A stretch of 64,000 nucleotides of DNA from SZUA-229 sp964531165. GTDB taxonomy: Bacteria; Pseudomonadota; Gammaproteobacteria; SZUA-229. Positions 26,797 to 35,742 of this stretch are shown here, one piece after another. The stretch lies in NCBI GenBank assembly GCA_964531165.1, contig CAZHEA010000007.1, positions 1-64,000 of the forward strand, written 5' to 3'. Each line of letters begins with the position of its first letter. The first letter of the stretch is position 1. A program made the position numbers and the translations under genes. A model generated the notes under the pieces. It ran no database searches. It saw nothing but the letters and a program-made list of their open reading frames with translations, and was not told the origin of the DNA.

Positions 26797-27174
26797 CTAT
26801 TCGCTATAGGTTACACAGGCGCGCTCGGTTTCCCATAAGGTGAGGGAGCTGACGCGCAGGGTGTCTGTATTAAGTTTTTGACCAATTTCCTGAAATATCC
26901 AGGCTGCCATATTTTCCGCAGTGGGATTAATCTCGGTGAATGGTTCAATTTCATTTAAGTAACGGTGATCGAGCCGGTCACATACGTCATTGGTGGCTTT
27001 TTTCATGGCTTTAAAATCAATTGCCATGCCTACCTTGTCGAGTTGGGTGGATTCCAGCTCCAGCTCGACTTTCCAGTTATGTCCGTGCATACGGCTACAG
27101 GCTCCGGGATAATCACGGAGTGTATGGGCCGATGCAAAGTCGGTAACAATTTTCAGGGTATATTTGGCTGGCAT
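26797..27174 (-). CDS. queD: 6-carboxy-5,6,7,8-tetrahydropterin synthase
   Basis: 125 residues. Zinc ligands are His17 (FASAHTLRD), His30 and His32 (CSRMHGHNW); catalytic Cys26 lies four residues before His30, the CxxxHGH form found in QueD. DHRYLNE follows near 69. QueD converts dihydroneopterin triphosphate to the queuosine precursor. It is 18 bp upstream of folE2, a linked pair supplying its own substrate. Confidence 0.92.
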   Translation of the reverse strand: MPAKYTLKIVTDFASAHTLRDYPGACSRMHGHNWKVELELESTQLDKVGMAIDFKAMKKATNDVCDRLDHRYLNEIEPFTEINPTAENMAAWIFQEIGQKLNTDTLRVSSLTLWETERACVTYSE

Positions 27175-27285
27175 AATTAAGGTTGAGAGTATATATGAAA
27201 AAGGCCCGGTAAAAACCGCAGAATTTTATCGGTTTTTCGACTTATTAGCAATCTCTAATGACGGATGGGTTTAGTTGAGTTGAAA

Positions 27286-27362
27286 GGGGGCGGAGTCAAA
27301 TTTGATATTAGGGGTCCATCAAATTCTGAAGCAAAGCTAGATCAAAATTGACTCCGACCCCG
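27286..27362. repeat. Inverted repeat of the GGGGTCGGAGTCAAATT family
   Basis: The left arm GGGGGCGGAGTCAAATTTGAT and the right arm ATCAAAATTGACTCCGACCCC are inverted copies about 35 bp apart. The same arms occur twice at 44.4-44.7 kb. It resembles widespread REP-like elements mobilised by Y1-type transposases. Confidence 0.7.
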
Positions 27363-27385
27363 GTGATGATTGCATCTGGTGATTT

Positions 27386-27427
27386 TTTGCTCCTCTCTTA
27401 GAAAAAGAGGGGCCGGGGGAGATTTAG
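27386..27427 (+). repeat. GGGGAGATTTA dispersed repeat
   Basis: CCTCTCTTAGAAAAAGAGGG followed by GCCGGGGGAGATTTA matches the copies at 56977-57014, 35612-35647 and 50461-50590. The first part forms a CCTCT/AGAGG hairpin. Confidence 0.65.
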
Positions 27428-27467
27428 TGAGCAAGATAATGAAGCCCAGTCACAGACAAAATACGGT

Positions 27468-29321
27468 TTAATGGCTACCGATAGCCTTAATAATCCCAGC
27501 CGCATCCAGACCGCATTCTGCCAGTAACTGATGGGTCGCACCATGCTCAACAAAGCGGTCTGGCAGGCCTAAGTTAATCACCGGGTTGTTGAGTCTGTTT
27601 GCTAGCAGCCACTCATTTACGCCACTGCCCGCGCCGCCCGCCACCACATTTTCTTCAATAGTGACGATTAACTCATGGGAATCAGCGATGCTTTGCAGCA
27701 TATCCGCATCCAGAGGCTTAACAAAGCGCATATTGACGACGCTTGCATCGATTTCCTCAGCGGCTTTCAGCGCCTCGCTCAACATGCTGCCAAAGGCAAG
27801 AATGGCGACTTTCTTGCCCTGACGCCGTCGCTCGGCTGTACCTATTTCGATGACTTTAAATGTCGGATCAATTGTCGCGCCGGGTCCCTGTCCGCGAGGG
27901 TAGCGTACCGCCGCCGGGCCATTGTGCTGGTAGCCGGTGGTGAGCATTTGACGACATTCATTTTCATCCGATGGTGTCATTATCAACATATTCGGCACAC
28001 AGCGTAAATAACTTAAATCCAGATTGCCCGCATGAGTCGGGCCATCAGCTCCGACTAGTCCAGCCCGGTCTATGGCAAACAGTACAGGCAAATTTTGAAT
28101 TGCTACATCGTGTACTAGCTGGTCATAGGCGCGCTGTAAAAAAGTTGAGTAAATGGCTACCACCGGTTTTGCCATTTCGCAGGCCATGCCCGCTGCCAGC
28201 GTTACCGCGTGTTGTTCTGCTATGCCTACATCATGGTAGCGGTCGGCAAATTTTTCTGAAAATTCAACCAAACCGGAACCCTCGCGCATGGCGGGGGTGA
28301 TGGCAACTAGCCTGTCATCTTTTTCGGCCATGTCACAGACCCAGTCAGAAAAAATCTGAGTGTAGGTAGGTTTGTCGGAAGAGACGTCAAGCTTGTCGCC
28401 GGTTTCCGGGTCGAAGCTGCCGAGGCCGTGATACAGGCAGGGATTATCTTCAGCAGGTTTGTAGCCCTTGCCCTTTTTCGTAATTACATGCAGTAGCATC
28501 GGCCCCGATTGGGCGCGTAAATTTTGTAACATGGTAATGAGGGTAGGAATATCATGACCATCAATCGGGCCATAATAGTTAAAACCCAGCTCTTCAAACA
28601 GGGTACCGGGCATCATCATGCCTTTGACGTGTTCTTCGGTGCGCTGGGCCAGATCCCACATAGAAATTTTTTCCAGCACGCGTTTCGAGCCACTGCGCAT
28701 GGTCGAATACATTTTGCCTGACATGATTTTCGACAGGTGTTTCGATAATGCACCAACATTCGGTGATATTGACATTTCATTGTCATTTAAAATCACTAAC
28801 AGATCGGTATCGGTATCACCACCGTGGTTTAGGGCTTCAAAAGCCATACCCGCAGACATCGCACCATCGCCGATAACCGCCACGGTTTTTTGCAGACTGC
28901 CGCGCATTTTAGCGGCCATGCTCATACCCAGTGCCGCACTGATGGAGGTACTGGAATGGCCGACACCAAAGGTGTCGTAAGGGCTTTCGCTGCGTTTCGG
29001 GAAGCCTGCCAGGCCATGGTGCTGGCGAATGGTATGCATTTGCTCGCGCCGGCCGGTAATGATTTTATGGGGATAAGACTGGTGGCCTACATCCCACACC
29101 AGCTTGTCATCAGGAGTGTTGTAAACGTAGTGCAAAGCGATGGTGAGCTCAACCGTGCCTAGTCCGGCGGATAAATGGCCACCGGTTTGTGCCACCGATT
29201 GAATGACAAACCGGCGTAATTCATCCGCCAGCTGGTTAAGTTGTGTTTCCGGTAGAGCCCGCACATCTTCTGCAGATGAGATGGTTTCCAGCAGAGGGAA
29301 TTGATTGTCTTGTTCACTCAT
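27468..29321 (-). CDS. dxs: 1-deoxy-D-xylulose-5-phosphate synthase
   Basis: 617 residues. It makes DXP from pyruvate and glyceraldehyde 3-phosphate, the entry step of the MEP isoprenoid pathway. Thiamine diphosphate-binding GDGAMSAG is at 151-158; His49 (GGHLSAG) and His80 (DVGHQSYPHK) occupy typical positions. The transketolase-like pyrimidine domain (IAEQHAVTLAAG) and C-terminal domain follow. Downstream of ispA (21 bp) and xseB on the same strand: the standard xseB-ispA-dxs operon of gammaproteobacteria. Confidence 0.97.
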   Translation of the reverse strand: MSEQDNQFPLLETISSAEDVRALPETQLNQLADELRRFVIQSVAQTGGHLSAGLGTVELTIALHYVYNTPDDKLVWDVGHQSYPHKIITGRREQMHTIRQHHGLAGFPKRSESPYDTFGVGHSSTSISAALGMSMAAKMRGSLQKTVAVIGDGAMSAGMAFEALNHGGDTDTDLLVILNDNEMSISPNVGALSKHLSKIMSGKMYSTMRSGSKRVLEKISMWDLAQRTEEHVKGMMMPGTLFEELGFNYYGPIDGHDIPTLITMLQNLRAQSGPMLLHVITKKGKGYKPAEDNPCLYHGLGSFDPETGDKLDVSSDKPTYTQIFSDWVCDMAEKDDRLVAITPAMREGSGLVEFSEKFADRYHDVGIAEQHAVTLAAGMACEMAKPVVAIYSTFLQRAYDQLVHDVAIQNLPVLFAIDRAGLVGADGPTHAGNLDLSYLRCVPNMLIMTPSDENECRQMLTTGYQHNGPAAVRYPRGQGPGATIDPTFKVIEIGTAERRRQGKKVAILAFGSMLSEALKAAEEIDASVVNMRFVKPLDADMLQSIADSHELIVTIEENVVAGGAGSGVNEWLLANRLNNPVINLGLPDRFVEHGATHQLLAECGLDAAGIIKAIGSH

Positions 29322-29342
29322 TTTTTAATCAACACTTCCGGT

Positions 29343-30248
29343 TTAGTGTTCACGTTCAATAATATAGGCGGAAAGCTGGCGTAATACATTTGCAGAGTCA
29401 TCAAAATGTTCCAGTGCTTTGATGGCACGCTGGTGTAATTCCTGTGCTCTTTCTTTGGCGCCTTCCAGACCTAACAGGCTGGGGTAGGTCGGTTTGTTCT
29501 GCAGAGCGTCAGAGCCCTGGGGTTTGCCGAGGGTTTTGGTATCGGCGGTAACATCGAGTACGTCATCGTGGATTTGAAACGCCAGACCAACGCAGCGTGC
29601 ATAGGTATCCAGAGCTTCGAGTTTGGCGGCCTGAATATTCGGGCTGCACATGGCGCCCAGTAAAACACTGGCGCGAATCAGAGCGCCGGTTTTCAACAGG
29701 TGCATATTTTCCAGCTGATCAAGGTTCAGTGATTTGCCCACGGCTTCAAGATCAATTGCCTGCCCACCAGCCATGCCTATCGAACCACTGGCCTGTGCCA
29801 GTAATTTTATCATTTCAATGCGATTGCCGGCGCTGGTTTGCATAGCTTCGTCTGCTGCCAGCACTTCAAAGGCAAAGGCCTGTAAGGCATCGCCGGCGAG
29901 GATGGCGGTGGCGTCATCATAAGCTTTGTGGCAGGTGGGACGTCCGCGACGTAAATCATCATTGTCCATTGCCGGCAGGTCATCATGTATTAGTGAATAG
30001 GCGTGAATGATTTCAACGGCGCAGGCGCAGGCATCAAGTTGTGCGAGATCGACATTCAGTGCCTGTCCTGCCGCGTATACCAGCACCGGGCGTACGCGCT
30101 TGCCACCACCGCCCACTACCGAGTAGCGCATGGCTTGTTGTAGCCGAGCTTCCGGGCCAGCAGGTGCTGGTAGCCACAGGTTCAGGTGTTGGTCTACACG
30201 CTTGCAATAGTCTTTCAGTAGCGCTTTAAACTGTGAATCGTCAGGCAT
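29343..30248 (-). CDS. ispA: Farnesyl diphosphate synthase
   Basis: 301 residues. The first Asp-rich motif is LIHDDLPAMDND and the second is QIHDDVLDV, the metal-binding signatures of trans-prenyltransferases. The two-residue insertion in the first motif (DDxxxxD) and the preceding AYSLIH are typical of bacterial short-chain (FPP) enzymes. Lies between xseB (3 bp upstream) and dxs (21 bp downstream), giving a xseB-ispA-dxs operon. Confidence 0.96.
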   Translation of the reverse strand: MPDDSQFKALLKDYCKRVDQHLNLWLPAPAGPEARLQQAMRYSVVGGGGKRVRPVLVYAAGQALNVDLAQLDACACAVEIIHAYSLIHDDLPAMDNDDLRRGRPTCHKAYDDATAILAGDALQAFAFEVLAADEAMQTSAGNRIEMIKLLAQASGSIGMAGGQAIDLEAVGKSLNLDQLENMHLLKTGALIRASVLLGAMCSPNIQAAKLEALDTYARCVGLAFQIHDDVLDVTADTKTLGKPQGSDALQNKPTYPSLLGLEGAKERAQELHQRAIKALEHFDDSANVLRQLSAYIIEREH

Positions 30249-30251
30249 TCT

Positions 30252-30485
30252 TTAATCGTCAATCTCGAATGGCTTTTCCAGTAACTCACCGTTTTTTTCA
30301 ATCAGCTGAGTGACCTTCTGTTCGGCTTTGCTGAGTGCCTGTTGGCAATCAGCCGCCAGCGCTATGCCTTTTTCAAAGTGCTTGAGTGCATCTTCCAGAG
30401 GCAGTTCGCCCTGCTCCATATCATCGACCAGCTCTTCCAGCTGTGACATGGCTTTTTCAAAATTGACTGGTGATTTACGTGCCAT
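30252..30485 (-). CDS. xseB: Exodeoxyribonuclease VII small subunit
   Basis: 77 residues, the usual small size. The helical pattern NFEKAMSQLEELVDDMEQGE followed by LPLEDALKHFEKGIALAADC is the XseB signature. It forms exonuclease VII with XseA (not in this window). First gene of the xseB-ispA-dxs operon; the ispA start is 3 bp after its stop. Confidence 0.95.
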   Translation of the reverse strand: MARKSPVNFEKAMSQLEELVDDMEQGELPLEDALKHFEKGIALAADCQQALSKAEQKVTQLIEKNGELLEKPFEIDD

Positions 30486-30967
30486 AAAAGCGTTTCATAA
30501 TGGTTATATTTAGACCTTGTATATTACTGGTTTCAATGGCGTTGTGCTAGCTATAGAGCGGAGTTTATTAACAATGATGATCTGCGGGAAATTTGCGGCT
30601 GACTATGTGCAGGTGAAATGCGGCATTAACATAGCTGTCTTTCAGCTCATTTGAATATAGGTTTGTTTCTTCAGCTGGAGCGGGATTAATTAATATAGAC
30701 GAACTTTTGAAAACATATATCCTTTGATTTTAAGTGGTTGTTAATATCAATGAATTTAGCTATTAAATTCCGACTTCTGACTGGCTTTGGTGCTTCGGAA
30801 GTATGCATTATCAGAAAAATTGTCGGGTAAATTTATAGTTTTTTTGAATAGTTGTTCATTGTTAATAAAGTTAATCCATGTGAAGTAATTCTAAATATGG
30901 ATTTAATCACAATATGTACTATTCTTTTTTAAGTGATTTATAAAGTCAACCTACTGGAGTTTTGTTA
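30486..30967. other. Divergent intergenic region
   Basis: 482 bp between xseB and the PhnD-like gene. It is AT-rich with no open frame, RNA gene or clear PHO-box. It should hold two divergent promoters; nothing more specific can be supported. Confidence 0.5.
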
Positions 30968-31816
30968 ATGAGCTTTTTACGTGTGCATACACTAATTATC
31001 TGGTTTGCTGCTATGACAAGTAGCTTACCTGTTCTGGCAGATATTAAAATGGGCGTGTTTCCTCGCCGACCCATTGCAGTTACAAATAAAATTTTTAAAC
31101 CACTGGCTAAACAGTTGTCAAGTGAGTTGGGTGAGCCGGTTCATCTCGTTGTAGCTAAAAACTTTAAAGCATTCTGGAAAGGAGTCGAAAACAAAGAATA
31201 TGATCTTGTGCATTTTAATCAGTATCACTATTTATTAAGTCATAAAAATCAGGGCTATAAAGTGATCGTGGTAAATGAAGAGTTCGGTAGTAGTAAAATA
31301 GCGGGTTCACTATCAGTGCGAGTAGACAGTGGTATTAATAGTGTGGCGGACTTAAAAGGTAAGACTATTCTGTTTGGCGGTGGTAAGAAGGCTATGGGTA
31401 GTTATATTGCGCCAACGTCTATTCTCAAAAAAGCGGGGTTGGTTGCGGGTCAGGATTATACGGTGAAATTTTCCAAAAACCCACCAAGTGCAGTGATAGG
31501 TGTATTTAATAATGCAGCAGAAGCAGCGGGAGCTGGTAATGTTATTTTGAAGGTTAAAGGAGTGCAAAAAAAGATTGATGTCTCGCAAATAAAGATTTTG
31601 TCTGAGAGTGAGTCGTTTATTCAACTACCCTGGGCGGTAAGAGATGATATGTCTGCAGATAAAGCCAGCAAGATCCAGGCTATTATGACGTCATTAAAAG
31701 GCACTAATGATGCATTACTGAAATCTAGTCGAGTCACTAATTTTATTAAAGCGTCGGATGGCGATTTTGATAAAGTTAGAGAAATTGTTAAAAATACATT
31801 AGGTGAAAGCCTGTAA
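30968..31816 (+). CDS. PhnD-like periplasmic substrate-binding protein
   Basis: 282 residues from ATG 30968, preceded by GGAG (30956-30959). Signal peptide ends near LPVLADI. The fold follows the phosphate/phosphite/phosphonate ABC binding family: MGVFPRRPIAVTNKIFKPLAKQL, then YDLVHFNQYHYLL, SLSVRVDSGINSVADLKGKT and the FGGGKKAMGSYIAPTSIL block. No ABC permease or ATPase is nearby; instead a chemoreceptor follows after 52 bp. It may therefore act as a ligand-carrying co-receptor instead of a transport protein. Ligand unknown. Confidence 0.82.
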   Translation: MSFLRVHTLIIWFAAMTSSLPVLADIKMGVFPRRPIAVTNKIFKPLAKQLSSELGEPVHLVVAKNFKAFWKGVENKEYDLVHFNQYHYLLSHKNQGYKVIVVNEEFGSSKIAGSLSVRVDSGINSVADLKGKTILFGGGKKAMGSYIAPTSILKKAGLVAGQDYTVKFSKNPPSAVIGVFNNAAEAAGAGNVILKVKGVQKKIDVSQIKILSESESFIQLPWAVRDDMSADKASKIQAIMTSLKGTNDALLKSSRVTNFIKASDGDFDKVREIVKNTLGESL

Positions 31817-31868
31817 TAAAATAATTAACCCACTGTTTAAAATCAGTGGTTTTTTTCAAGGTTTAATG

Positions 31869-33500
31869 ATGTTCAACTTATTAAATGGTTTAAGTCTTTC
31901 TGTAAAATTTTCACCACCTATACTCGCCGCAACGTTAATTATTCTTGTAATAGGTTCGGTTTTTTTAGTCGATGTGGTAAAGAAATCGACAATACAGCAG
32001 ACAGATATTGCACGTAATGCACTTTTAAAAGAGCAAAAAGTGGCGGAAGAAAATCAGCTTAAAGCCTTGCTTTCAAAAGCGGATAGTTTAGGTGTGTTTA
32101 TGTCTAAAACTGCACCTGACTTGATACTTTCTTATGATTTTTCTAGTCTTCAAAGCTATCAGGAAAGTGTTATTAAAGATCCAGATGTTGCTTATGCCGC
32201 TTATATTAAACCGGATGGTGAGGCTTTTATAAAATACATCTTGCCTGATGATAAAACGGATATTATTGAAAAAAAATATAAAGTTATATCTGACGATGAG
32301 CATATTGGTACGGTATTGCTCGGCATGTCGAAAGCGGGTTTGTTAGCAAATATAAATTTGAGTAATCAGCGAATACAAACGGCTGTTGAGAATGTTGAAG
32401 CACATGCTGATGAAGGTATTTCAGAATTTATTTCAGTAATTTTTGTTAATGTTACGGTAGTTCTTTTTACAATTTCAATTATTGTATATATGTTATTTCG
32501 TTTTTTAGTGCTCATTAGATTAAAAGAAACTAAAGATTTGATATTGCAATTATCGGATGGTAACGGAGATTTAACACAGCGCTTGCCGGTGACAAATAAC
32601 GATGAAGTCAGTCAGCTTTGTCTTGCTGTTAACCAGTTCATTGCACAGTTGCAGGATATGATTGCCAGTATAGCTGAGGGTGTCCAGACATTGACTCACG
32701 AGTCTGAGTTGCTGAGTCAAAATGCCAGTGAGTTATCGATAAGTTCTGACACACAGAACATGGAAACCTCACAGGTGGCAGCCGCGATGAATCAGATGAC
32801 GGCGACGGTACTTGAGGTGGCAAACAATGCTAGTAATGCAGCGACTGCCGCTGAAGATTCGGAAAATGAAACCAGTTTGGGAAAACAGGTTATTCAAAAA
32901 ACCATGTTGTCTATTAATGAACTGGTATCAGAAGTTGAAAATGCATCTCAGGTAATACACACACTTGAATCTGATACGGATAGTATTGGTGGTGTTCTGG
33001 ATGTTATTCGAGGTATAGCAGAGCAGACAAATTTACTGGCACTTAATGCTGCTATCGAAGCGGCGCGTGCGGGCGAACAAGGTCGTGGTTTTGCCGTGGT
33101 TGCTGACGAAGTTCGTGTCTTAGCGAGTCGTACACAAGTGTCAACAGCTGAAATACAGGAAATGATAGAGAAACTACAAAGTGGTTCTCAACACGCGGTG
33201 AGTGTAATGGAAGCCAGTAGTATTAAAGCGCATAACACAGTTGAACAAGCGTCTCGGGGTGGCGTTTCGTTAGAAAATATATCTGTTTCAGTTGGTGCAA
33301 TTAATGAAATGAATACTCAAATTGCGATTGCTGCTAAAGAGCAGACGGAGGTAGCAGAAGAAATTAATCATAATATAGTCACCATTAAAACAATTAGCGA
33401 GAAAACCTCTGAAGGTGCTCAAAAAAGTGCACTATCAAGTAAAAGTCTATCTGAACTGGCTGTGCATCTTAATAGTCTGGTTAATCAGTTTAAAATTTAA
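31869..33500 (+). CDS. Methyl-accepting chemotaxis protein
   Basis: 543 residues from ATG 31869 (AAGG at 31858-31861); ATG 31866 and an upstream GTG at 31803 are alternatives. TM1 is about 17-36, a periplasmic domain of about 160 residues follows, and TM2 is about 193-215. HAMP follows, then the signalling hairpin with the conserved tip IRGIAEQTNLLALNAAIEAA and the GRGFAVVADEVRVLA stretch. It ends SLVNQFKI with no CheR-tethering pentapeptide. Adjacent to a PhnD-like binding protein, which may be its ligand-bound partner. Confidence 0.9.
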   Translation: MFNLLNGLSLSVKFSPPILAATLIILVIGSVFLVDVVKKSTIQQTDIARNALLKEQKVAEENQLKALLSKADSLGVFMSKTAPDLILSYDFSSLQSYQESVIKDPDVAYAAYIKPDGEAFIKYILPDDKTDIIEKKYKVISDDEHIGTVLLGMSKAGLLANINLSNQRIQTAVENVEAHADEGISEFISVIFVNVTVVLFTISIIVYMLFRFLVLIRLKETKDLILQLSDGNGDLTQRLPVTNNDEVSQLCLAVNQFIAQLQDMIASIAEGVQTLTHESELLSQNASELSISSDTQNMETSQVAAAMNQMTATVLEVANNASNAATAAEDSENETSLGKQVIQKTMLSINELVSEVENASQVIHTLESDTDSIGGVLDVIRGIAEQTNLLALNAAIEAARAGEQGRGFAVVADEVRVLASRTQVSTAEIQEMIEKLQSGSQHAVSVMEASSIKAHNTVEQASRGGVSLENISVSVGAINEMNTQIAIAAKEQTEVAEEINHNIVTIKTISEKTSEGAQKSALSSKSLSELAVHLNSLVNQFKI

Positions 33501-33617
33501 GTAAACTAGATAATATAATTTGCGGTTATTGCTGTCTATTAACTAATAGATAGGCTCTATTATCAATGTCCTGATTTCATCTAATCAGTGATTCCTATGC
33601 TTCTAAAGGTATTCTCG

Positions 33618-33644
33618 AGGCGTTGTTCATAATGTACGACGCTT
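33618..33644 (+). terminator. Terminator-like hairpin
   Basis: AGGCGTTGT (33618-33626) pairs with ACGACGCTT (33636-33644), allowing two G-T pairs, with a nine-base loop, and is followed by CTTTTGATT. It lies 118 bp after the chemoreceptor stop and before the PHO-box-like site. Confidence 0.45.
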
Positions 33645-33655
33645 CTTTTGATTGG

Positions 33656-33673
33656 CTTTCACAAAATCGTAAC
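33656..33673 (+). promoter_or_regulatory. PHO-box-like site upstream of the PstS-OmpA gene
   Basis: CTTTCAC-AAAA-TCGTAAC matches the PHO-box pattern CTGTCAT-AWAW-CTGTCAY at 13 of 18 positions, with the typical 7-4-7 spacing. A TATATC -10-like sequence lies 15 bp downstream (33689-33694), and the gene starts at 33727. PhoB control is inferred. Confidence 0.45.
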
Positions 33674-33726
33674 AATTTTGACGTACTTTATATCTACCGG
33701 TTAATTTTCTCAGTGGATATATAGTA

Positions 33727-35037
33727 ATGCGATGTGTTTTTATTTTAGTTTCCTTATTTTTGATTCAGCCAGCACAGGCTGATGAAAACCTGTTCAGGCT
33801 GCATGGTTCAAACACTATTGGTGCAAAGCTGGCTCCGGCTCTGGTACGCGGCTGGTTACAGGATAACGGCTTTACCCAAATTCATACGCTGGAAAATAAC
33901 CGCCAGGAAGTGACTATTGTGAGCCGTAATAAAGCGGGTGAGCGAAAAGTGGTTGAGATTAAGTCTCATGGATCTGCTACGTCTTTTGATTCACTAAAAA
34001 GGCAGGCTGCCGAAATTGGGATGTCGTCACGGCCGATCAAAAAAAAGGAAAACAACACACTGAAAGCATTTGGTGAAATGACGCGTCAAGGTGTGGAGTT
34101 TGTTATTGGGCTGGATGGGATTGCGGTGATTGTGCATTCGAAAAATCCACTCATGCAGCTGGAAAAAAGTGTAATTAGAAAAATTTTTAGTGGTGAAATC
34201 ACCCGCTGGAAAACGATTGATAAAAATCTTGATGGAAAAATACAGGTGTATGCCAGAGATAATAAGTCGGGTACTTTTGATACATTTAAAGCACTGGTAA
34301 TGGGTAAAAAAACATCATTAGTAAAAACAGCTTTGCGTTATGAGTCAAATGATAAATTATCAGATGATGTTGCTAATGATCGTTATGCTATTGGATTTGT
34401 GGGTCTGCCTTCGGTGCGCCATGCAAAATCACTGGGTGTCGCTGAGTCAGGTACTGAGGCTAAGCAGCCGCTAAAATTTGATGTGGCAACTGAAGATTAT
34501 GCGTTAGCACGGCGACTATTTTTATATGTGCCTGCGCTAAATTCCAGTCTGCATGTTAAGTCATTTATTGATTTTTCTGAGTCTGCGGCGGGGCAGACAA
34601 TTGTCGATGAAAATGGATTTATTTCTCAAAATTTAACGCTGAAATCAGTTAAGTCCGATAGTCGGTTTCCAGAAGAGTATTTAAAATTAACCCAAAATAG
34701 TCAGCGCCTGTCGTTAAATTTTCGATTTAAAAAAGGCACAACTAAGCCGGATAATAAAGCCATGCGTGATATTCAACGGCTGGTTGAATTTTTATCCAGA
34801 AAGGAAAATAAAAGAAAGCGAATTATGTTGTTTGGATTTGCAGAATCAAGCGAGTCGCATCCCGCATTCAGTATTGATCTGTCTACATACCGGGTCGACT
34901 GGGTTGCCGATTTACTGGTGCACAATGGGCTCGATCCGGTGCGCGTACGCGCTTATGGAGATGCTATTCCGGTGGCATCAAATGAAGATGCCGGCGGTCG
35001 CCATAAAAATCGTCGGGTTGAAGTGTGGTTGCGTTAA
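33727..35037 (+). CDS. PstS-like binding domain fused to OmpA C-terminal domain
   Basis: 436 residues. Signal peptide 1-18 (QPAQAD). Residues about 20-295 resemble phosphate-binding proteins of the PstS type: FRLHGSNTIGAKLAPALVRG, EIGMSSRPIK, GLDGIAVIVHSKNPL and VYARDNKSGTFDTF. Residues about 320-436 are an OmpA-like peptidoglycan-binding domain (FGFAESSESHP, YGDAIPVASNEDAGGRHKNRRVEVWL). The fusion should anchor a phosphate-type binding domain to the cell wall. A PHO-box-like site lies upstream. Whether it binds phosphate, and why it needs the wall, is unknown. Confidence 0.88.
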   Translation: MRCVFILVSLFLIQPAQADENLFRLHGSNTIGAKLAPALVRGWLQDNGFTQIHTLENNRQEVTIVSRNKAGERKVVEIKSHGSATSFDSLKRQAAEIGMSSRPIKKKENNTLKAFGEMTRQGVEFVIGLDGIAVIVHSKNPLMQLEKSVIRKIFSGEITRWKTIDKNLDGKIQVYARDNKSGTFDTFKALVMGKKTSLVKTALRYESNDKLSDDVANDRYAIGFVGLPSVRHAKSLGVAESGTEAKQPLKFDVATEDYALARRLFLYVPALNSSLHVKSFIDFSESAAGQTIVDENGFISQNLTLKSVKSDSRFPEEYLKLTQNSQRLSLNFRFKKGTTKPDNKAMRDIQRLVEFLSRKENKRKRIMLFGFAESSESHPAFSIDLSTYRVDWVADLLVHNGLDPVRVRAYGDAIPVASNEDAGGRHKNRRVEVWLR

Positions 35038-35058
35038 GTTCGGCTGCATTAAGTGGGG

Positions 35059-35352
35059 CTATGGGTTTTCGCCGGCAGGATGGCTTATCCAGCCTTGGTT
35101 TTTATCCATCCAGATAAGGCTAATAATATACCAGAGAGTTATGGGAACCATCATCGCAATCCAGCTCCAGTCGTCAATCAGCAGTATTTGTTTACCAAGT
35201 TCACCAATAGCATCGCCAAGCATCAGCACCCAGGGAAGGGAGTAAACAGTAAAGGCGGCACTTGCCCAGATTAAAATTAATGCACCTTTGCGGGTTTCGA
35301 TGGAAGAAAAAGCAAGAAAGACCCAAAGTGGGGTGTTTTTTGTTTTGATCAT
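35059..35352 (-). CDS. Small two-helix membrane protein
   Basis: 97 residues from ATG 35352, preceded by AGGA on the minus strand (35362-35365); an upstream ATG at 35448 gives an unlikely 32-residue extension. Two hydrophobic segments are visible, about residues 27-44 (ALILIWASAAFTVYSLPW) and 63-82 (SWIAMMVPITLWYIISLIW). Family not recognised. It converges with the PstS-OmpA gene with only 21 bp between the stops. Confidence 0.65.
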   Translation of the reverse strand: MIKTKNTPLWVFLAFSSIETRKGALILIWASAAFTVYSLPWVLMLGDAIGELGKQILLIDDWSWIAMMVPITLWYIISLIWMDKNQGWISHPAGENP

Positions 35353-35611
35353 TTTTAGAGTTCCTGAGCGATTAATTAAAGTATGGCTATAAAGATTACG
35401 GGAGAAAAAGCGGCTTTGAAAAAATAAGCCTTCCCTGTGTTCGATCATATCATAAGCAAATATTTTGCCAATGGGATAAAAATCTTAAGGCGGTTAAGGG
35501 GATAGATGCATGAGGTAGCGAGGTGTAGTGTCACTGCACCGGGATCTGTTAAAAATATCGACGATCATAGTGTGATGAAGTCGTTGTTTTTCAATGAAGG
35601 TGTTTTTGCTT

Positions 35612-35647
35612 TCCCCTTAGAAAGAGAGAGGCCTGGGGGAGATTTAT
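35612..35647 (+). repeat. GGGGAGATTTA dispersed repeat
   Basis: CCCCTTAGAAAGAGAGAGGC then CTGGGGGAGATTTA, related to copies at 27.4, 50.5 and 57.0 kb. Confidence 0.6.
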
Positions 35648-35742
35648 TACCGTCGGAGTATTCTCCTGGTTGGGTCCGGGTCAAATGTTTTCTATTATCA
35701 AGGGACTCCTTACATTCCCTCTCACTTACCCGGAATAAACCA

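Noticed and set aside
30486..30967. Possible small RNA or riboswitch in the xseB/PhnD-like gap
   Set aside because: I looked for hairpins with T runs and known aptamer cores on both strands and saw none.
34766..35245. Plus-strand frame overlapping the end of the PstS-OmpA gene
   Set aside because: It overlaps the OmpA domain in another frame and has no start signal or recognisable protein features.
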